From positions 1 through 9,966 of the forward strand of contig PWPN01000233.1 in NCBI GenBank assembly GCA_003557125.1: a DNA stretch of 9,966 bases. Direction: 5' to 3'. The notes below the pieces were generated by a model. It was not told the DNA's origin, ran no database searches, and was given only the letters and a program-made list of their open reading frames with translations. Both the position numbers and the translations under genes were made by a program. This document shows positions 1 to 6,726 of this stretch, one piece after another (the first letter of the stretch is position 1; each line of letters opens with the position of its first letter). Origin of the DNA: Phycisphaerae bacterium. Its GTDB lineage: Bacteria; Planctomycetota; Phycisphaerae; UBA1845; PWPN01.

Positions 1-1198
1 AGAGGTCCGCGATCCGATCCCGCGGGGGGTTCGGACCCAGCGCCGAGAGCATCCGCCGAGCCAGCGGCCCGCGTTCGAGCAACGTGGCCAATTCGCGCTG
101 ACAGAACGCCAATGCGGAGGGATTCGAACCGAACACGGTGTCAACAAAATGACGCCATATTTGAACAGCCGAACACGGGACGGGGCCGGGATACCCGAGA
201 GTCGTCAGATAATCGCCATCGGTGATCGTCGCCGCGTCGGCATCGACGATGACGGCTTCCAGGATGTCGGCCAGCGCCTCGACCGACCACGCCTGCTGGG
301 CGCGGAGATCCGACCACGTTTCCCCGACCAGCAGCTTGAGCACTTCCACGACAACCGCCGCGATCGCCAGGTCGGCTGCCGGGCATTCCTGCATGTCGAG
401 CAGGCGGATCTCGATCGTGTTGCGGCTGAACCGCGCGATCGCGCCGCGCGCATTGACCCACTCGTGCCGGAGCACGCGACCGGGATCGTACGGCTCAAGG
501 TCCCGATAGAGCCGCTGTAGGATCTCCCGCTTGTAGTCCGCCCGCGTGAAGACCGGCTCGGGTACGACACGGCCCGTCAAGCTCGGTATCCGCGCGCAGT
601 TCGTACGATAAACGCTCAACCGATTGTCGAGGGTGCCATTGAGGCGACCTTCCAATACGGGCGAAGCGGCAGCCAGCGCCGGCAGAATCGGCAGCAGCAA
701 CCGCACAGCCGCATGGAGTCGCGCGAACTGCCCGTCGTCGGCGAACGGCAGGTTGATGTGCACGCTCTGAAGGTTCGCCCACCCGTGCGCACGACAATCG
801 AAAATCCGATCAAGCGTGCGGTAGACCCGGCTGTACGCGTGCGGCCAAAGGCACGTCTCGGCACACGGGTCCATCCACGGATGCATCGCGGTCGGCATGA
901 GACGCGCGCCGTGGGTGCGCAGGTGCGCGTTGACGCGCGCCACATGCTCTCCGAATCGAGCCGCCAGGCCGTACAGCTCTGTGACCGGCCCGGTGGTCTT
1001 AAGCTCGATCACATGAAGGACCATCTCGTTGGACCAGGAGACGTCATCGAACTCGACATCCGTGACGGTACGGCCCGCCTCGGCTGCCAGCACGCGATCG
1101 GCCAGGGGCAGGACCGTCAGGCGGTCCGCGTCGACGATCATGTACTCGAGCTCGATACCGACGCCCTCAAAGAGCCCCAGCCTGGGTGTGTTCGGCAC
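1..1198 (-). CDS. GCS2-family carboxylate-amine (glutamate-cysteine ligase-like) ligase, 3' end outside window
   Basis: One continuous frame of 399 codons that runs off the left edge, so the C-terminus is missing. I start it at GTG 1198, which has AAGGAG nine bases upstream. The N-terminus carries the GCS2 signature GIELEYMIVD (residues 14-23). Further family-like blocks are EMVLHVIELKT (58-68), LQSVHINLP (143-151) and RNTIEIRLLDMQECP (259-273), which by family knowledge supply metal, ATP and substrate ligands. GCS2 enzymes join an amino acid amine to a glutamate-type carboxylate using ATP. Without the true substrate this need not be glutathione synthesis. The start lies inside the upstream RimK-like gene (32-base overlap), implying translational coupling and a joint pathway. 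Assignment to the superfamily is firm; the substrate is unknown. An alternative is an EgtA-like or peptide-modifying ligase. Confidence 0.88.
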   Translation of the reverse strand, partial: MPNTPRLGLFEGVGIELEYMIVDADRLTVLPLADRVLAAEAGRTVTDVEFDDVSWSNEMVLHVIELKTTGPVTELYGLAARFGEHVARVNAHLRTHGARLMPTAMHPWMDPCAETCLWPHAYSRVYRTLDRIFDCRAHGWANLQSVHINLPFADDGQFARLHAAVRLLLPILPALAAASPVLEGRLNGTLDNRLSVYRTNCARIPSLTGRVVPEPVFTRADYKREILQRLYRDLEPYDPGRVLRHEWVNARGAIARFSRNTIEIRLLDMQECPAADLAIAAVVVEVLKLLVGETWSDLRAQQAWSVEALADILEAVIVDADAATITDGDYLTTLGYPGPVPCSAVQIWRHFVDTVFGSNPSALAFCQRELATLLERGPLARRMLSALGPNPPRDRIADL

Positions 1199-2666
1199 GC
1201 TTGACCGCTCCTTGTCGGATGTGCTCGATCCGCGCGACAAGGGACTGGATAACGCGTTCGTAGAGCGCGTCGCCCAGGATCCGGTCCTCGTGGTTCGAGT
1301 CGATGTTCGGGTTGTCGTTGACTTCGATGACATACGCTTTCCCGTCGATGAGCTTCAGATCGACGCCGTAAAGCCCCTCCCCCACGAGCTTGGCGGCACG
1401 AACCGCGGCCCGTACGACCTGCGGCGGCGCCTCGGCGATGGGCAGGGTCTCCGTCTTGCCGTAGCGCGTTTCCTGGCCGGGAACCCATTTCATGATCTGC
1501 CAATGGTTGCGGGCCATGAAATACTTGCAGGCATAGAGGGGCTCGCCGTCGAGCACGCCGACGCGCCAGTCATACGCGCTCGGCATGTACGCCTGGGCGA
1601 TGACGGCCTCGGATTTTTCGAGCAGCGCATCGATCCTGTCACGGAAGGTTTCCGGCGTATCCACCTTGACCACGCCCTGGGAAAACGAGCTGTCCGGCTG
1701 CTTGAGCACGAGGGGCAGCCCGAGCTCATCGATCACGTTGCATGCATTGTCGCGCTGAACGATGACCGTGCGCGGGATCGTGACGCGGTGGAGCTTGAGC
1801 AGCTCGGCGAGATAGACCTTGTTCGTGCACCGCGCGATGGAGAGCGGGTCGTCGATGACAGCCATCCCCTCGGCCACGGCCCGCCGGGCGAACCGGTACG
1901 TGTAGTGGTTCACGTACGTCGTCGTGCGGATGAAAAGCGCGTCGAACTCGCCGAGCCGCCCGAGATCGTCGCGCGTGATGAGCTCGGTGCCCATCCCGAG
2001 TCGCTGCGCGGCGCGCATGAACTTGCGAAGGGCCGTCGGGTTGGACGGCGGAGCTTCCTCGGCCGGGTCGTGAAGGATCGCCAGGTCGTACCGCGGCGAA
2101 CGCGTGGTCCGGACAGCCTGGTAGCGCTGCGCGAAATAATGCTCAGCCGCAGCGACGACAGCCTCATGGTGCGATTCGGGCACGTCGCTGGCCGGGATCG
2201 GGCGGATGCTCTGAAGCCACCACCGGTTGCGTCGGCAGACGAACTTGGCCCGAAGCAGCGGGCAGCGGAACCGCCCGAAGATCCGTCGGCCCAGGACCTC
2301 GTCCCGCCTGGCGAGCGTTCGGCCGAAATAGATGCTCAGCTCGAATGTCGGCGGCCGTACGGTGCGTAGCGTCTTCTGGATGATCTCTTCAAGATCCTCG
2401 GTGATGACGCGCACGAGTGCAGCCGACCGCATGTCCTGGATCGTCATCGTGTCGGGCTCGGGTTTCTGGTCGCGTGCCTCGGCCAGCAGCGAGACGTAAT
2501 AGCCCAGTGACTGATAGCTGTACGAGCGACAGAGATTGAACACCCGGGTGTTCGGCATCCGGTGAAAGGCGGGATCCGTCAGGTAGCGGCGGGCAGCCAC
2601 CACCTCGACGCCGCGGATCGACATCGGCCAACGATCCGGGTTATTGACCACGATCAGAATCGGCAT
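1167..2666 (-). CDS. RimK-like ATP-grasp ligase with N-terminal RLAN-type domain
   Basis: 499 residues from ATG 2666, which has AAGGAG five bases upstream. A longer frame begins at 2747 but adds only shadow sequence from the overlapping peptidase gene. Residues 1-185 resemble the RLAN domain that precedes some RimK-like ligases, including RSYSYQSLGYYVSLLAEARD (47-66). A RimK-type pre-ATP-grasp region follows (about 192-275), then the ATP-grasp core: CTNKVYLAELL (280-290), LPLVLKQPDSSFSQGVVKV (317-335) for nucleotide binding, DWRVGVLDG (366-374), and GVDLKLIDG with VIEVNDNPNID (434-456), which holds the metal-binding E/N residues. The family forms amide or peptide bonds through an acyl-phosphate, with ATP to ADP. 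The gene overlaps the peptidase by 26 bases and the GCS2 gene by 32 bases, so the three are probably one transcript. Pfam notes for RLAN describe gene neighbourhoods with papain-like peptidase/GNAT and GCS2 genes and predict peptide biosynthesis. The substrate is unknown, and ribosomal protein S6 modification is not implied. Confidence 0.92.
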   Translation of the reverse strand: MPILIVVNNPDRWPMSIRGVEVVAARRYLTDPAFHRMPNTRVFNLCRSYSYQSLGYYVSLLAEARDQKPEPDTMTIQDMRSAALVRVITEDLEEIIQKTLRTVRPPTFELSIYFGRTLARRDEVLGRRIFGRFRCPLLRAKFVCRRNRWWLQSIRPIPASDVPESHHEAVVAAAEHYFAQRYQAVRTTRSPRYDLAILHDPAEEAPPSNPTALRKFMRAAQRLGMGTELITRDDLGRLGEFDALFIRTTTYVNHYTYRFARRAVAEGMAVIDDPLSIARCTNKVYLAELLKLHRVTIPRTVIVQRDNACNVIDELGLPLVLKQPDSSFSQGVVKVDTPETFRDRIDALLEKSEAVIAQAYMPSAYDWRVGVLDGEPLYACKYFMARNHWQIMKWVPGQETRYGKTETLPIAEAPPQVVRAAVRAAKLVGEGLYGVDLKLIDGKAYVIEVNDNPNIDSNHEDRILGDALYERVIQSLVARIEHIRQGAVKRAEHTQAGAL

Positions 2667-3462
2667 GACGGCTCCTTGCCCCCGTGCGCGGGGCACGGAT
2701 GACCAGCAGCTTGGCGTCGAACGTGACGATGCCCAACGCGATCGCACCGATCAGGTGATCGACGTTGACCTTGTAACGGCGGCGCGCAGGGTAAGGCTCG
2801 TTCAAATAGGGGTCAGCCACGCTGGCATTGTGGCTCTGGCGATCGAGCCCATGGACCACGACGAAATGCCCGACCGACTCGCCGGCGATGTCGTCCGGCG
2901 CCGAATCCGCGGGCCTTTCGCGCTTGGCACGGTAGAGCCACGTCGCGCTCAGCCCCGTGATGATTGGAACGTTCCGTTCCAGCAGGCGTGCGATGAGCTC
3001 GGCTGTGATGTCCTCCATCCGCACGACCCCGCCGCGATCGAGGAAATCGAGATAGGCCGAGGTCGACTCGGCGAGCCTGGGATCCGGCTTGGCAGCCGCC
3101 TGGGCGATGAGCCGTTCGCGGAGCCGCGACGCCCCGGGCCGGAACCAGCTCGGATCGAACATCTGGAGGTTGCACGTGTAGATCGTCGCCCGGTACCCGC
3201 GACTCAACGCATGCAGCCCGAGCAGCACCGCCAGGGTCCCGCCGCCGGAACTCAGGCGGACCTCCCGGATCACCTGCCCAAACGAAATCGAGTCGCCGTA
3301 ATAGCGGTAGACCGCGTGCAGACAGGCAGGCCCGCAGGTCGTATCGTCGGGCTGGGGCGTGATCTGAAAATCCAAGAGCGTGCTCAAGCGCGTATTCCCG
3401 CGGGCTTCAGCCCTTCGGCTCCTGTACGGTCGGCGTCTCCGTGCCCTGTCCGTCAATATCAT
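2641..3462 (-). CDS. C39-like (papain-fold) cysteine peptidase
   Basis: 273 residues from ATG 3462, which has GGAAG seven bases upstream. A GTG at 3468 and a TTG at 3387 are alternative starts. The Cys-peptidase signature is clear: Gln37 (oxyanion hole), TTCGPAC with nucleophile Cys43, GHFVVVHG with His199, and VADPY with Asp217. There is no ABC-transporter, membrane or signal segment, so this is the stand-alone C39-type fold rather than a bacteriocin exporter. In RLAN/RimK systems this peptidase is usually fused to a GNAT domain; here no GNAT is attached. It is first in the cassette and overlaps the RimK-like gene by 26 bases. It probably trims or activates the peptide made by the two ligases, or acts as a transpeptidase (inference). 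The first roughly 25 residues are arginine-rich, unlike the rest, and are partly encoded by a palindromic repeat, so conserved sequence may begin only near LSTLLDFQ (26-33). Confidence 0.87.
   Translation of the reverse strand: MILTDRARRRRPYRSRRAEARGNTRLSTLLDFQITPQPDDTTCGPACLHAVYRYYGDSISFGQVIREVRLSSGGGTLAVLLGLHALSRGYRATIYTCNLQMFDPSWFRPGASRLRERLIAQAAAKPDPRLAESTSAYLDFLDRGGVVRMEDITAELIARLLERNVPIITGLSATWLYRAKRERPADSAPDDIAGESVGHFVVVHGLDRQSHNASVADPYLNEPYPARRRYKVNVDHLIGAIALGIVTFDAKLLVIRAPRTGARSRHADSDRGQ
3399..3413. repeat. REP-like palindromic repeat at the 5' end of the peptidase gene
   Basis: The core GGGCT-TC-AGCCC (3402-3413) is an inverted repeat, preceded by CGC. It shares CGCGGGCTT and the following AGCCC with the hairpin at 6654-6671. 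Such CGCGGGCTNNAGCCC elements look like dispersed repeats. This copy lies inside the N-terminal extension of the peptidase reading frame, encoding roughly residues 17-21. Confidence 0.5.
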
Positions 3463-3503
3463 CGGCACGCTTCCATTCTAACACGCGTCGTCGCAACTCG
3501 ATC

Positions 3504-3532
3504 ATTGTAGTTGCATCGACGCGCATTGACGG
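3504..3532 (-). promoter_or_regulatory. Possible promoter of the peptidase-ligase cassette
   Basis: On the minus strand TACAAT (3509-3504) is a good -10 hexamer 41 bases upstream of ATG 3462. At 17-base spacing the -35 is CCGTCA (3532-3527), only three of six matches to consensus. The AT-rich -10 stands out in GC-rich surroundings. A second weak -10-like TAGAAT lies just upstream of the start codon. The cassette could instead be read through from tRNA-Phe. Confidence 0.3.
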
Positions 3533-3596
3533 AAGGGTGGCGCGTTTCACCTTCGATCCCGAACCTCATGCAATCGAAAAGAGTCCATGCAGGCAG

Positions 3597-3614
3597 CGCG
3601 CACCGCGGTGCGCG
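3597..3614. repeat. 18-base perfect palindrome between tRNA-Phe and the peptidase gene
   Basis: CGCGCACCGCGGTGCGCG is a perfect inverted repeat with no loop. It lies 45 bases beyond the tRNA 3' end in the direction of tRNA transcription and upstream of the cassette promoter candidate. It could be a dimeric-regulator operator or part of a terminator. No T-run follows immediately on either strand, so a classical intrinsic terminator is not supported. Confidence 0.45.
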
Positions 3615-3658
3615 GATCAAAAGCTCAGGGGTACATCGTCATCATGCAAATGGATCAT

Positions 3659-3731
<73 letters not shown>

Positions 3732-3763
3732 GAAGACCTTGCAAAACAAGGACTTACATCGCT

Positions 3764-3793
3764 ATCGTACGTGCGGCGACGCCCGGCCGACAA
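3764..3793 (-). promoter_or_regulatory. Candidate sigma70-type promoter for tRNA-Phe
   Basis: On the minus strand TTGTCG (3793-3788) and TACGAT (3769-3764) are separated by 18 bases. Transcription would start near 3757, leaving a leader of about 26 bases before the mature tRNA at 3731. The leader contains a small hairpin CCTTG-CAAAA-CAAGG (3737-3751) that could mark a processing site. The -35 is identical to that proposed for the PurF-like gene. Confidence 0.4.
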
Positions 3794-4020
3794 ACCTGCA
3801 GGACTGCCCTCACCCGTGTACCGCCACCCGAACAGGGCACCAGTGTACGTCCATCGGGGGTCGGCGGTCAAGCAGCACGCGGGCCAAGGCCCTGCCTGCA
3901 TGGACTATGCAAACGTCAACATTCCGCTACGACACGAAATTCCGGACGCGTACGAGATCGCAGCCGACCCCCCGCATACGGCGACATTGTCGCTCGAACG
4001 CGGCGCCGGCCGATCCGCGC
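3794..4020. other. Divergent intergenic spacer without a recognisable gene
   Basis: This is the middle of the roughly 410-base gap between the tRNA promoter and the PurF-like gene. Several short frames cross it, but none has a ribosome binding site with plausible protein composition, and they overlap the tRNA or the PurF-like gene. I see no riboswitch motif that I can name. Confidence 0.4.
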
Positions 4021-4049
4021 TTGTCGGGCCGGGCCGCAGTAATTATTCT
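4021..4049 (+). promoter_or_regulatory. Candidate promoter of the PurF-like/GNAT operon
   Basis: TTGTCG (4021-4026) and TATTCT (4044-4049) are separated by exactly 17 bases, with AAT just before the -10 in otherwise GC-rich sequence. Transcription would begin near 4056, giving a 5' leader of about 88 bases before ATG 4145. The leader includes GC-rich segments around 4078-4102 that could fold. GGAG nine bases before the ATG is the ribosome binding site. Confidence 0.5.
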
Positions 4050-4144
4050 GAAGTGAACGGCCCTCCCCGCGACCGGATTCAGGCGGGCCCCTGCGGCCGA
4101 ATCATGTGGGCAATAACGTATCCCCCTGTGTGGAGTAATCAACG

Positions 4145-5620
4145 ATGGGCGGCCTGTTCGCCACCGTCGCACAAAAAGAGTGTGTCTCGGATCTTTTCTA
4201 CGGCACGGACTATCATTCGCACCTGGGAACGAAGCGCGGCGGCCTGGCGGTCGCCAACGGCAACGGCTTCCAGCGCGTGATCCATGACATTACGACCTCG
4301 CAGTTCCGCTCGAAGTTCCAGAGCGACGTGACCGGCATGACCGGCCGGCGCGGCATCGGCGTCATCAGCGACTACGAGGACCAGCCCCTCATCATCGGCA
4401 GCCACCTCGGCGTCTATGCGATCGTCACCGTCGGACGGATCGCCAACGCAGCCGACCTCGCCCAGAAGGCATTCGGTCGGCGACGCACCCATTTTTCGGA
4501 AATGAGCGGCGGCGCGATCAACCCGACAGAGCTCGTGGCCACGCTCATCAACCAGGAAGCATCTTTCGTCGACGGCATCCGAAACGCCCAGGAGGCGATC
4601 GAGGGCTCCTGCTCGATGCTCCTGCTCACCGACGAGGGGATCTACGCCGCACGCGACCGGTACGGACGCACGCCGCTGGTCGTCGGACAGAAAGAAGGCG
4701 CCTGCGCCGTCACCCTCGAAACGTGCGCGCTGCCGAACCTCGGCTATGAAACGGAACGCTACCTCGGGCCCGGGGAAATCGTGCTCCTGACCGAAGCCGG
4801 GGTCGAACAAAAATCCCCGCCCGGTCCGCAGATGCATGTCTGCGCGTTTTTGTGGGTCTATTACGGCTACCCGGCCTCGAGCTACGAAGGGATCAACGCC
4901 GAGGTCGTCCGGTACCGCTGCGGCGAACTGCTCGCCCGCGACGACAACGTCACGATCGACGCGGTGGCCGGGATCCCCGATTCGGGAACGGGCCATGCCA
5001 TCGGCTATGCGAACGCTGCCGGCGTGCCGCTCACACGACCGTTCGTCAAGTACACGCCGACCTGGCCGCGCAGCTTCATGCCGTCCGATCAGAAGACGCG
5101 CGACCTCGTCGCGAGCATGAAACTCATCCCCATTCGCGACCTGATCGAAGGCCAACGACTTCTGTTCTGCGAAGATTCGATCGTCCGCGGCACGCAACTG
5201 CGCGACCTGATTCAGCGGGTCTTCGACCACGGCGCGCGCGAGGTACACATGCGGCCCGCATGCCCGCCGCTCGTGCACGGCTGCCCGTACCTGAACTTCT
5301 CCCGCTCCAAGTCCGAGCTCGACCTGGCCGCCCGACGCGCCATCCGCGAGCTGGAAGGAGGCCGAAACGGCTGCCCGGCCGAATACGCCGACGGACAAAG
5401 CGATAAACACTGCGCCATGGTCGAGCGGATTCGCGAGAAAATGGGCCTGACCTCGCTCAAATACCAGAAGCTCGACCACCTCGTCGAAGCCATCGGCCTG
5501 CCCAAGGACAAGCTCTGCACCTACTGCTGGGAAGGAGCGGCTTCGCATTGTAGGCCAAACGCGAGTCACCAACGCAAGGGACATATCGAATGGCCAACAC
5601 ACCGCACATCCGGGAAATGA
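4145..5620 (+). CDS. Amidophosphoribosyltransferase (PurF)-like protein with degenerate glutaminase domain
   Basis: 491 residues. The layout is that of PurF: an N-terminal Ntn-fold glutaminase domain (about 1-225) and a C-terminal phosphoribosyltransferase domain (about 250-460). The PRPP loop CEDSIVRGTQ (342-351), GIPDSGTGHAIGYAN (277-291) and the loop RSFMPSDQKTRD (309-320) match PurF. Cys233, Cys380 and C458-x2-C461 match the four [4Fe-4S] ligands of the Bacillus-type enzyme. The N-terminus reads MGGLFATV where PurF has catalytic Cys followed by Gly. The E. coli glutamine-binding equivalents Arg73, Asn101 and Asp127 also look replaced: the HVRYPT region is VISDYE, and HNGNL is TVGRI. It therefore probably cannot use glutamine by the usual route. 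A C-terminal tail after CWEG (from 464) overlaps the next gene by 31 bases. I recall similar MGG-starting PurF homologues in other bacteria. It may use ammonia or another amine, or be regulatory. Confidence 0.9.
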   Translation: MGGLFATVAQKECVSDLFYGTDYHSHLGTKRGGLAVANGNGFQRVIHDITTSQFRSKFQSDVTGMTGRRGIGVISDYEDQPLIIGSHLGVYAIVTVGRIANAADLAQKAFGRRRTHFSEMSGGAINPTELVATLINQEASFVDGIRNAQEAIEGSCSMLLLTDEGIYAARDRYGRTPLVVGQKEGACAVTLETCALPNLGYETERYLGPGEIVLLTEAGVEQKSPPGPQMHVCAFLWVYYGYPASSYEGINAEVVRYRCGELLARDDNVTIDAVAGIPDSGTGHAIGYANAAGVPLTRPFVKYTPTWPRSFMPSDQKTRDLVASMKLIPIRDLIEGQRLLFCEDSIVRGTQLRDLIQRVFDHGAREVHMRPACPPLVHGCPYLNFSRSKSELDLAARRAIRELEGGRNGCPAEYADGQSDKHCAMVERIREKMGLTSLKYQKLDHLVEAIGLPKDKLCTYCWEGAASHCRPNASHQRKGHIEWPTHRTSGK

Positions 5621-6522
5621 CCCGCCAGGACGGAAACACCGTCGCGGCACTCATCCGCGAATCGACCAACCGCTGGTACGTGGCCGCAGGCAAAGCAGCC
5701 ATCTTCCAGGGCGGCGACGATACGACAGCCGTCTTCTGCGACGTCTATGACGCGCTACCCGGCAGCGGCGGTCTCGTCGCCGAGATCGACGCGCCCCGGA
5801 AAATCGTCGGCTCCTGCTTCTACCACGAACGGCCGACGCACGTTTCACTGGGCATCATGAACGTCCACCCGGACCACTTCGGCCAGGGTATCGCGGTTCG
5901 CCTGCTCGATGCGATCATCGACCTGGCCGACGCCGCAGGCAAGCCGCTCCGTCTCGTCTCCAGCGCGATGAACCTCGACTCCTACTCGCTCTACACGCGT
6001 CGCGGGTTCGTACCGCGCGCGATCTACCAGGACATGCTCCTGACCGTGCCGGATGCGGGGTTCTCCGCACGGCCACCGCTGAGCGACCGCGTCCGTCCCG
6101 CCGTGCCCGACGACGTCGCCCGCATCGGCGCACTCGAAGAATCCATCGCCCACATCCGGCGCGAGACCGACTACGCACACTTCATCGAAAACCGGCAAGG
6201 GTTCTGGCACGTCTCGGTCATCGAGGACGAAGCCGGTGCATTGGCCGGCGTGATGGCGTCCTCGTCCCACCCTGCCTGCACCATGATCGGCCCCGGTGCG
6301 GCACGGACCGAAGCGCACGCCCTCGCGCTGCTGGTCGCCGAACTCGACCGCCATCGCGGCCGAACCCCCGTCTTCCTCGTGCCGGCTGACCAGGAGTCGC
6401 TCGTCCGGTCGATGTACAAACTCGGTGCACGAAACTGCGAACTTCACTTTTCACAAGTGCGAGGCCACTGGCCCGGACTCGAAGGCCTGCTGTTTCCCAC
6501 CTTCCTGCCCGAGTCCGCCTGA
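5590..6522 (+). CDS. Tandem GNAT-family N-acetyltransferase
   Basis: 310 residues from ATG 5590, with AAGGGA eight bases upstream, inside the end of the PurF-like gene. The N-terminal half (about 5-155) is a GNAT domain: motif A with NVHPDHFGQGIAVRLL (91-106) is the acetyl-CoA pyrophosphate loop, and NLDSYSLYTRRGF (128-140) is the usual motif B end. The C-terminal half (about 165-300) looks like a second, diverged GNAT-like domain with LGARNCELHF (278-287) and no clear acetyl-CoA loop, so only one site is probably catalytic. There is no signal peptide or membrane helix. The 31-base overlap suggests translational coupling and a related substrate, possibly the amine or ribosylamine product of the partner (inference). 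It could also be the GNAT partner missing from the C39 peptidase across the tRNA. The acyl acceptor is unknown. Confidence 0.88.
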   Translation: MANTPHIREMTRQDGNTVAALIRESTNRWYVAAGKAAIFQGGDDTTAVFCDVYDALPGSGGLVAEIDAPRKIVGSCFYHERPTHVSLGIMNVHPDHFGQGIAVRLLDAIIDLADAAGKPLRLVSSAMNLDSYSLYTRRGFVPRAIYQDMLLTVPDAGFSARPPLSDRVRPAVPDDVARIGALEESIAHIRRETDYAHFIENRQGFWHVSVIEDEAGALAGVMASSSHPACTMIGPGAARTEAHALALLVAELDRHRGRTPVFLVPADQESLVRSMYKLGARNCELHFSQVRGHWPGLEGLLFPTFLPESA

Positions 6523-6548
6523 TTTTTATTTTCCTGTTGTGTGACGGA

Positions 6549-6587
6549 GGTACCGCGTCTGGCAGGGTGGTTCGGGCGTCTCGCCCG
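6549..6587. repeat. Dispersed repeat with CGGGCG-TCT-CGCCCG hairpin, copy 1
   Basis: GGTACCGCGTCT (6549-6560) is followed directly by a 27-base block (6561-6587) ending in the perfect hairpin CGGGCG-TCT-CGCCCG (6573-6587). The 27-base block matches 8241-8267 at 25 of 27 positions, and GGTACCGCGTCT recurs at 8091-8102. Lying just after the GNAT stop, the hairpin may help end transcription, but no T-run follows. Confidence 0.65.
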
Positions 6588-6606
6588 CTTACCTGATACG
6601 CGTTAA

Positions 6607-6643
6607 TCTGCGACTCGGTTGACGTTCATCAACGTGCCGCAGA
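6607..6643. repeat. Nested stem-loop in the convergent gap
   Basis: TCTGCG (6607-6612) pairs with CGCAGA (6638-6643), and GTTGA (6618-6622) pairs with TCAAC (6629-6633) around loop CGTTCA, with an internal loop between the two stems. It lies between the convergent GNAT and mutY genes, so it may be a bidirectional terminator or processing structure. Confidence 0.4.
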
Positions 6644-6653
6644 CCCAATGAGC

Positions 6654-6671
6654 CGCGGGCTTTAGCCCGCG
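6654..6671. repeat. REP-like hairpin CGCGGGCT-TT-AGCCCGCG
   Basis: An eight-base-pair perfect stem with a TT loop, 56 bases downstream of the mutY stop in the mutY direction. Its sequence is related to the repeat at 3399-3413. It is a likely dispersed palindromic element that could also stop transcription from both convergent genes. Confidence 0.5.
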
Positions 6672-6726
6672 CGGTCGAACGTTCGCGTGGATTCCAAGTT
6701 TTGCGAGAAGGCCGCAGTCCGCGTGC

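Noticed and set aside
1..1198. Possible frameshifted or broken GCS2 gene
   Set aside because: Translating the minus strand by hand gave one uninterrupted frame from GTG 1198 to the left edge; it only lacks a stop codon inside the window.
1029..2369. Long plus-strand frame of 446 codons
   Set aside because: It is antisense to the RimK-like and GCS2 genes, which carry clear family motifs. The frame is open only because of high GC and has no family resemblance or ribosome binding site.
4145..5620. Ordinary purine-synthesis purF
   Set aside because: The catalytic Cys and glutamine-binding residues are missing and no purine genes are adjacent, so the symbol purF would overstate the function.
4139..5650. 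Minus-strand frame of 503 codons
   Set aside because: Exact antisense shadow of the PurF-like gene. The plus strand has PRPP-loop and iron-sulfur motifs; this frame has none.
6520..6537. T-rich run after the GNAT stop as an intrinsic terminator
   Set aside because: No GC-rich hairpin precedes the T-run, and the nearby hairpins lie after it.
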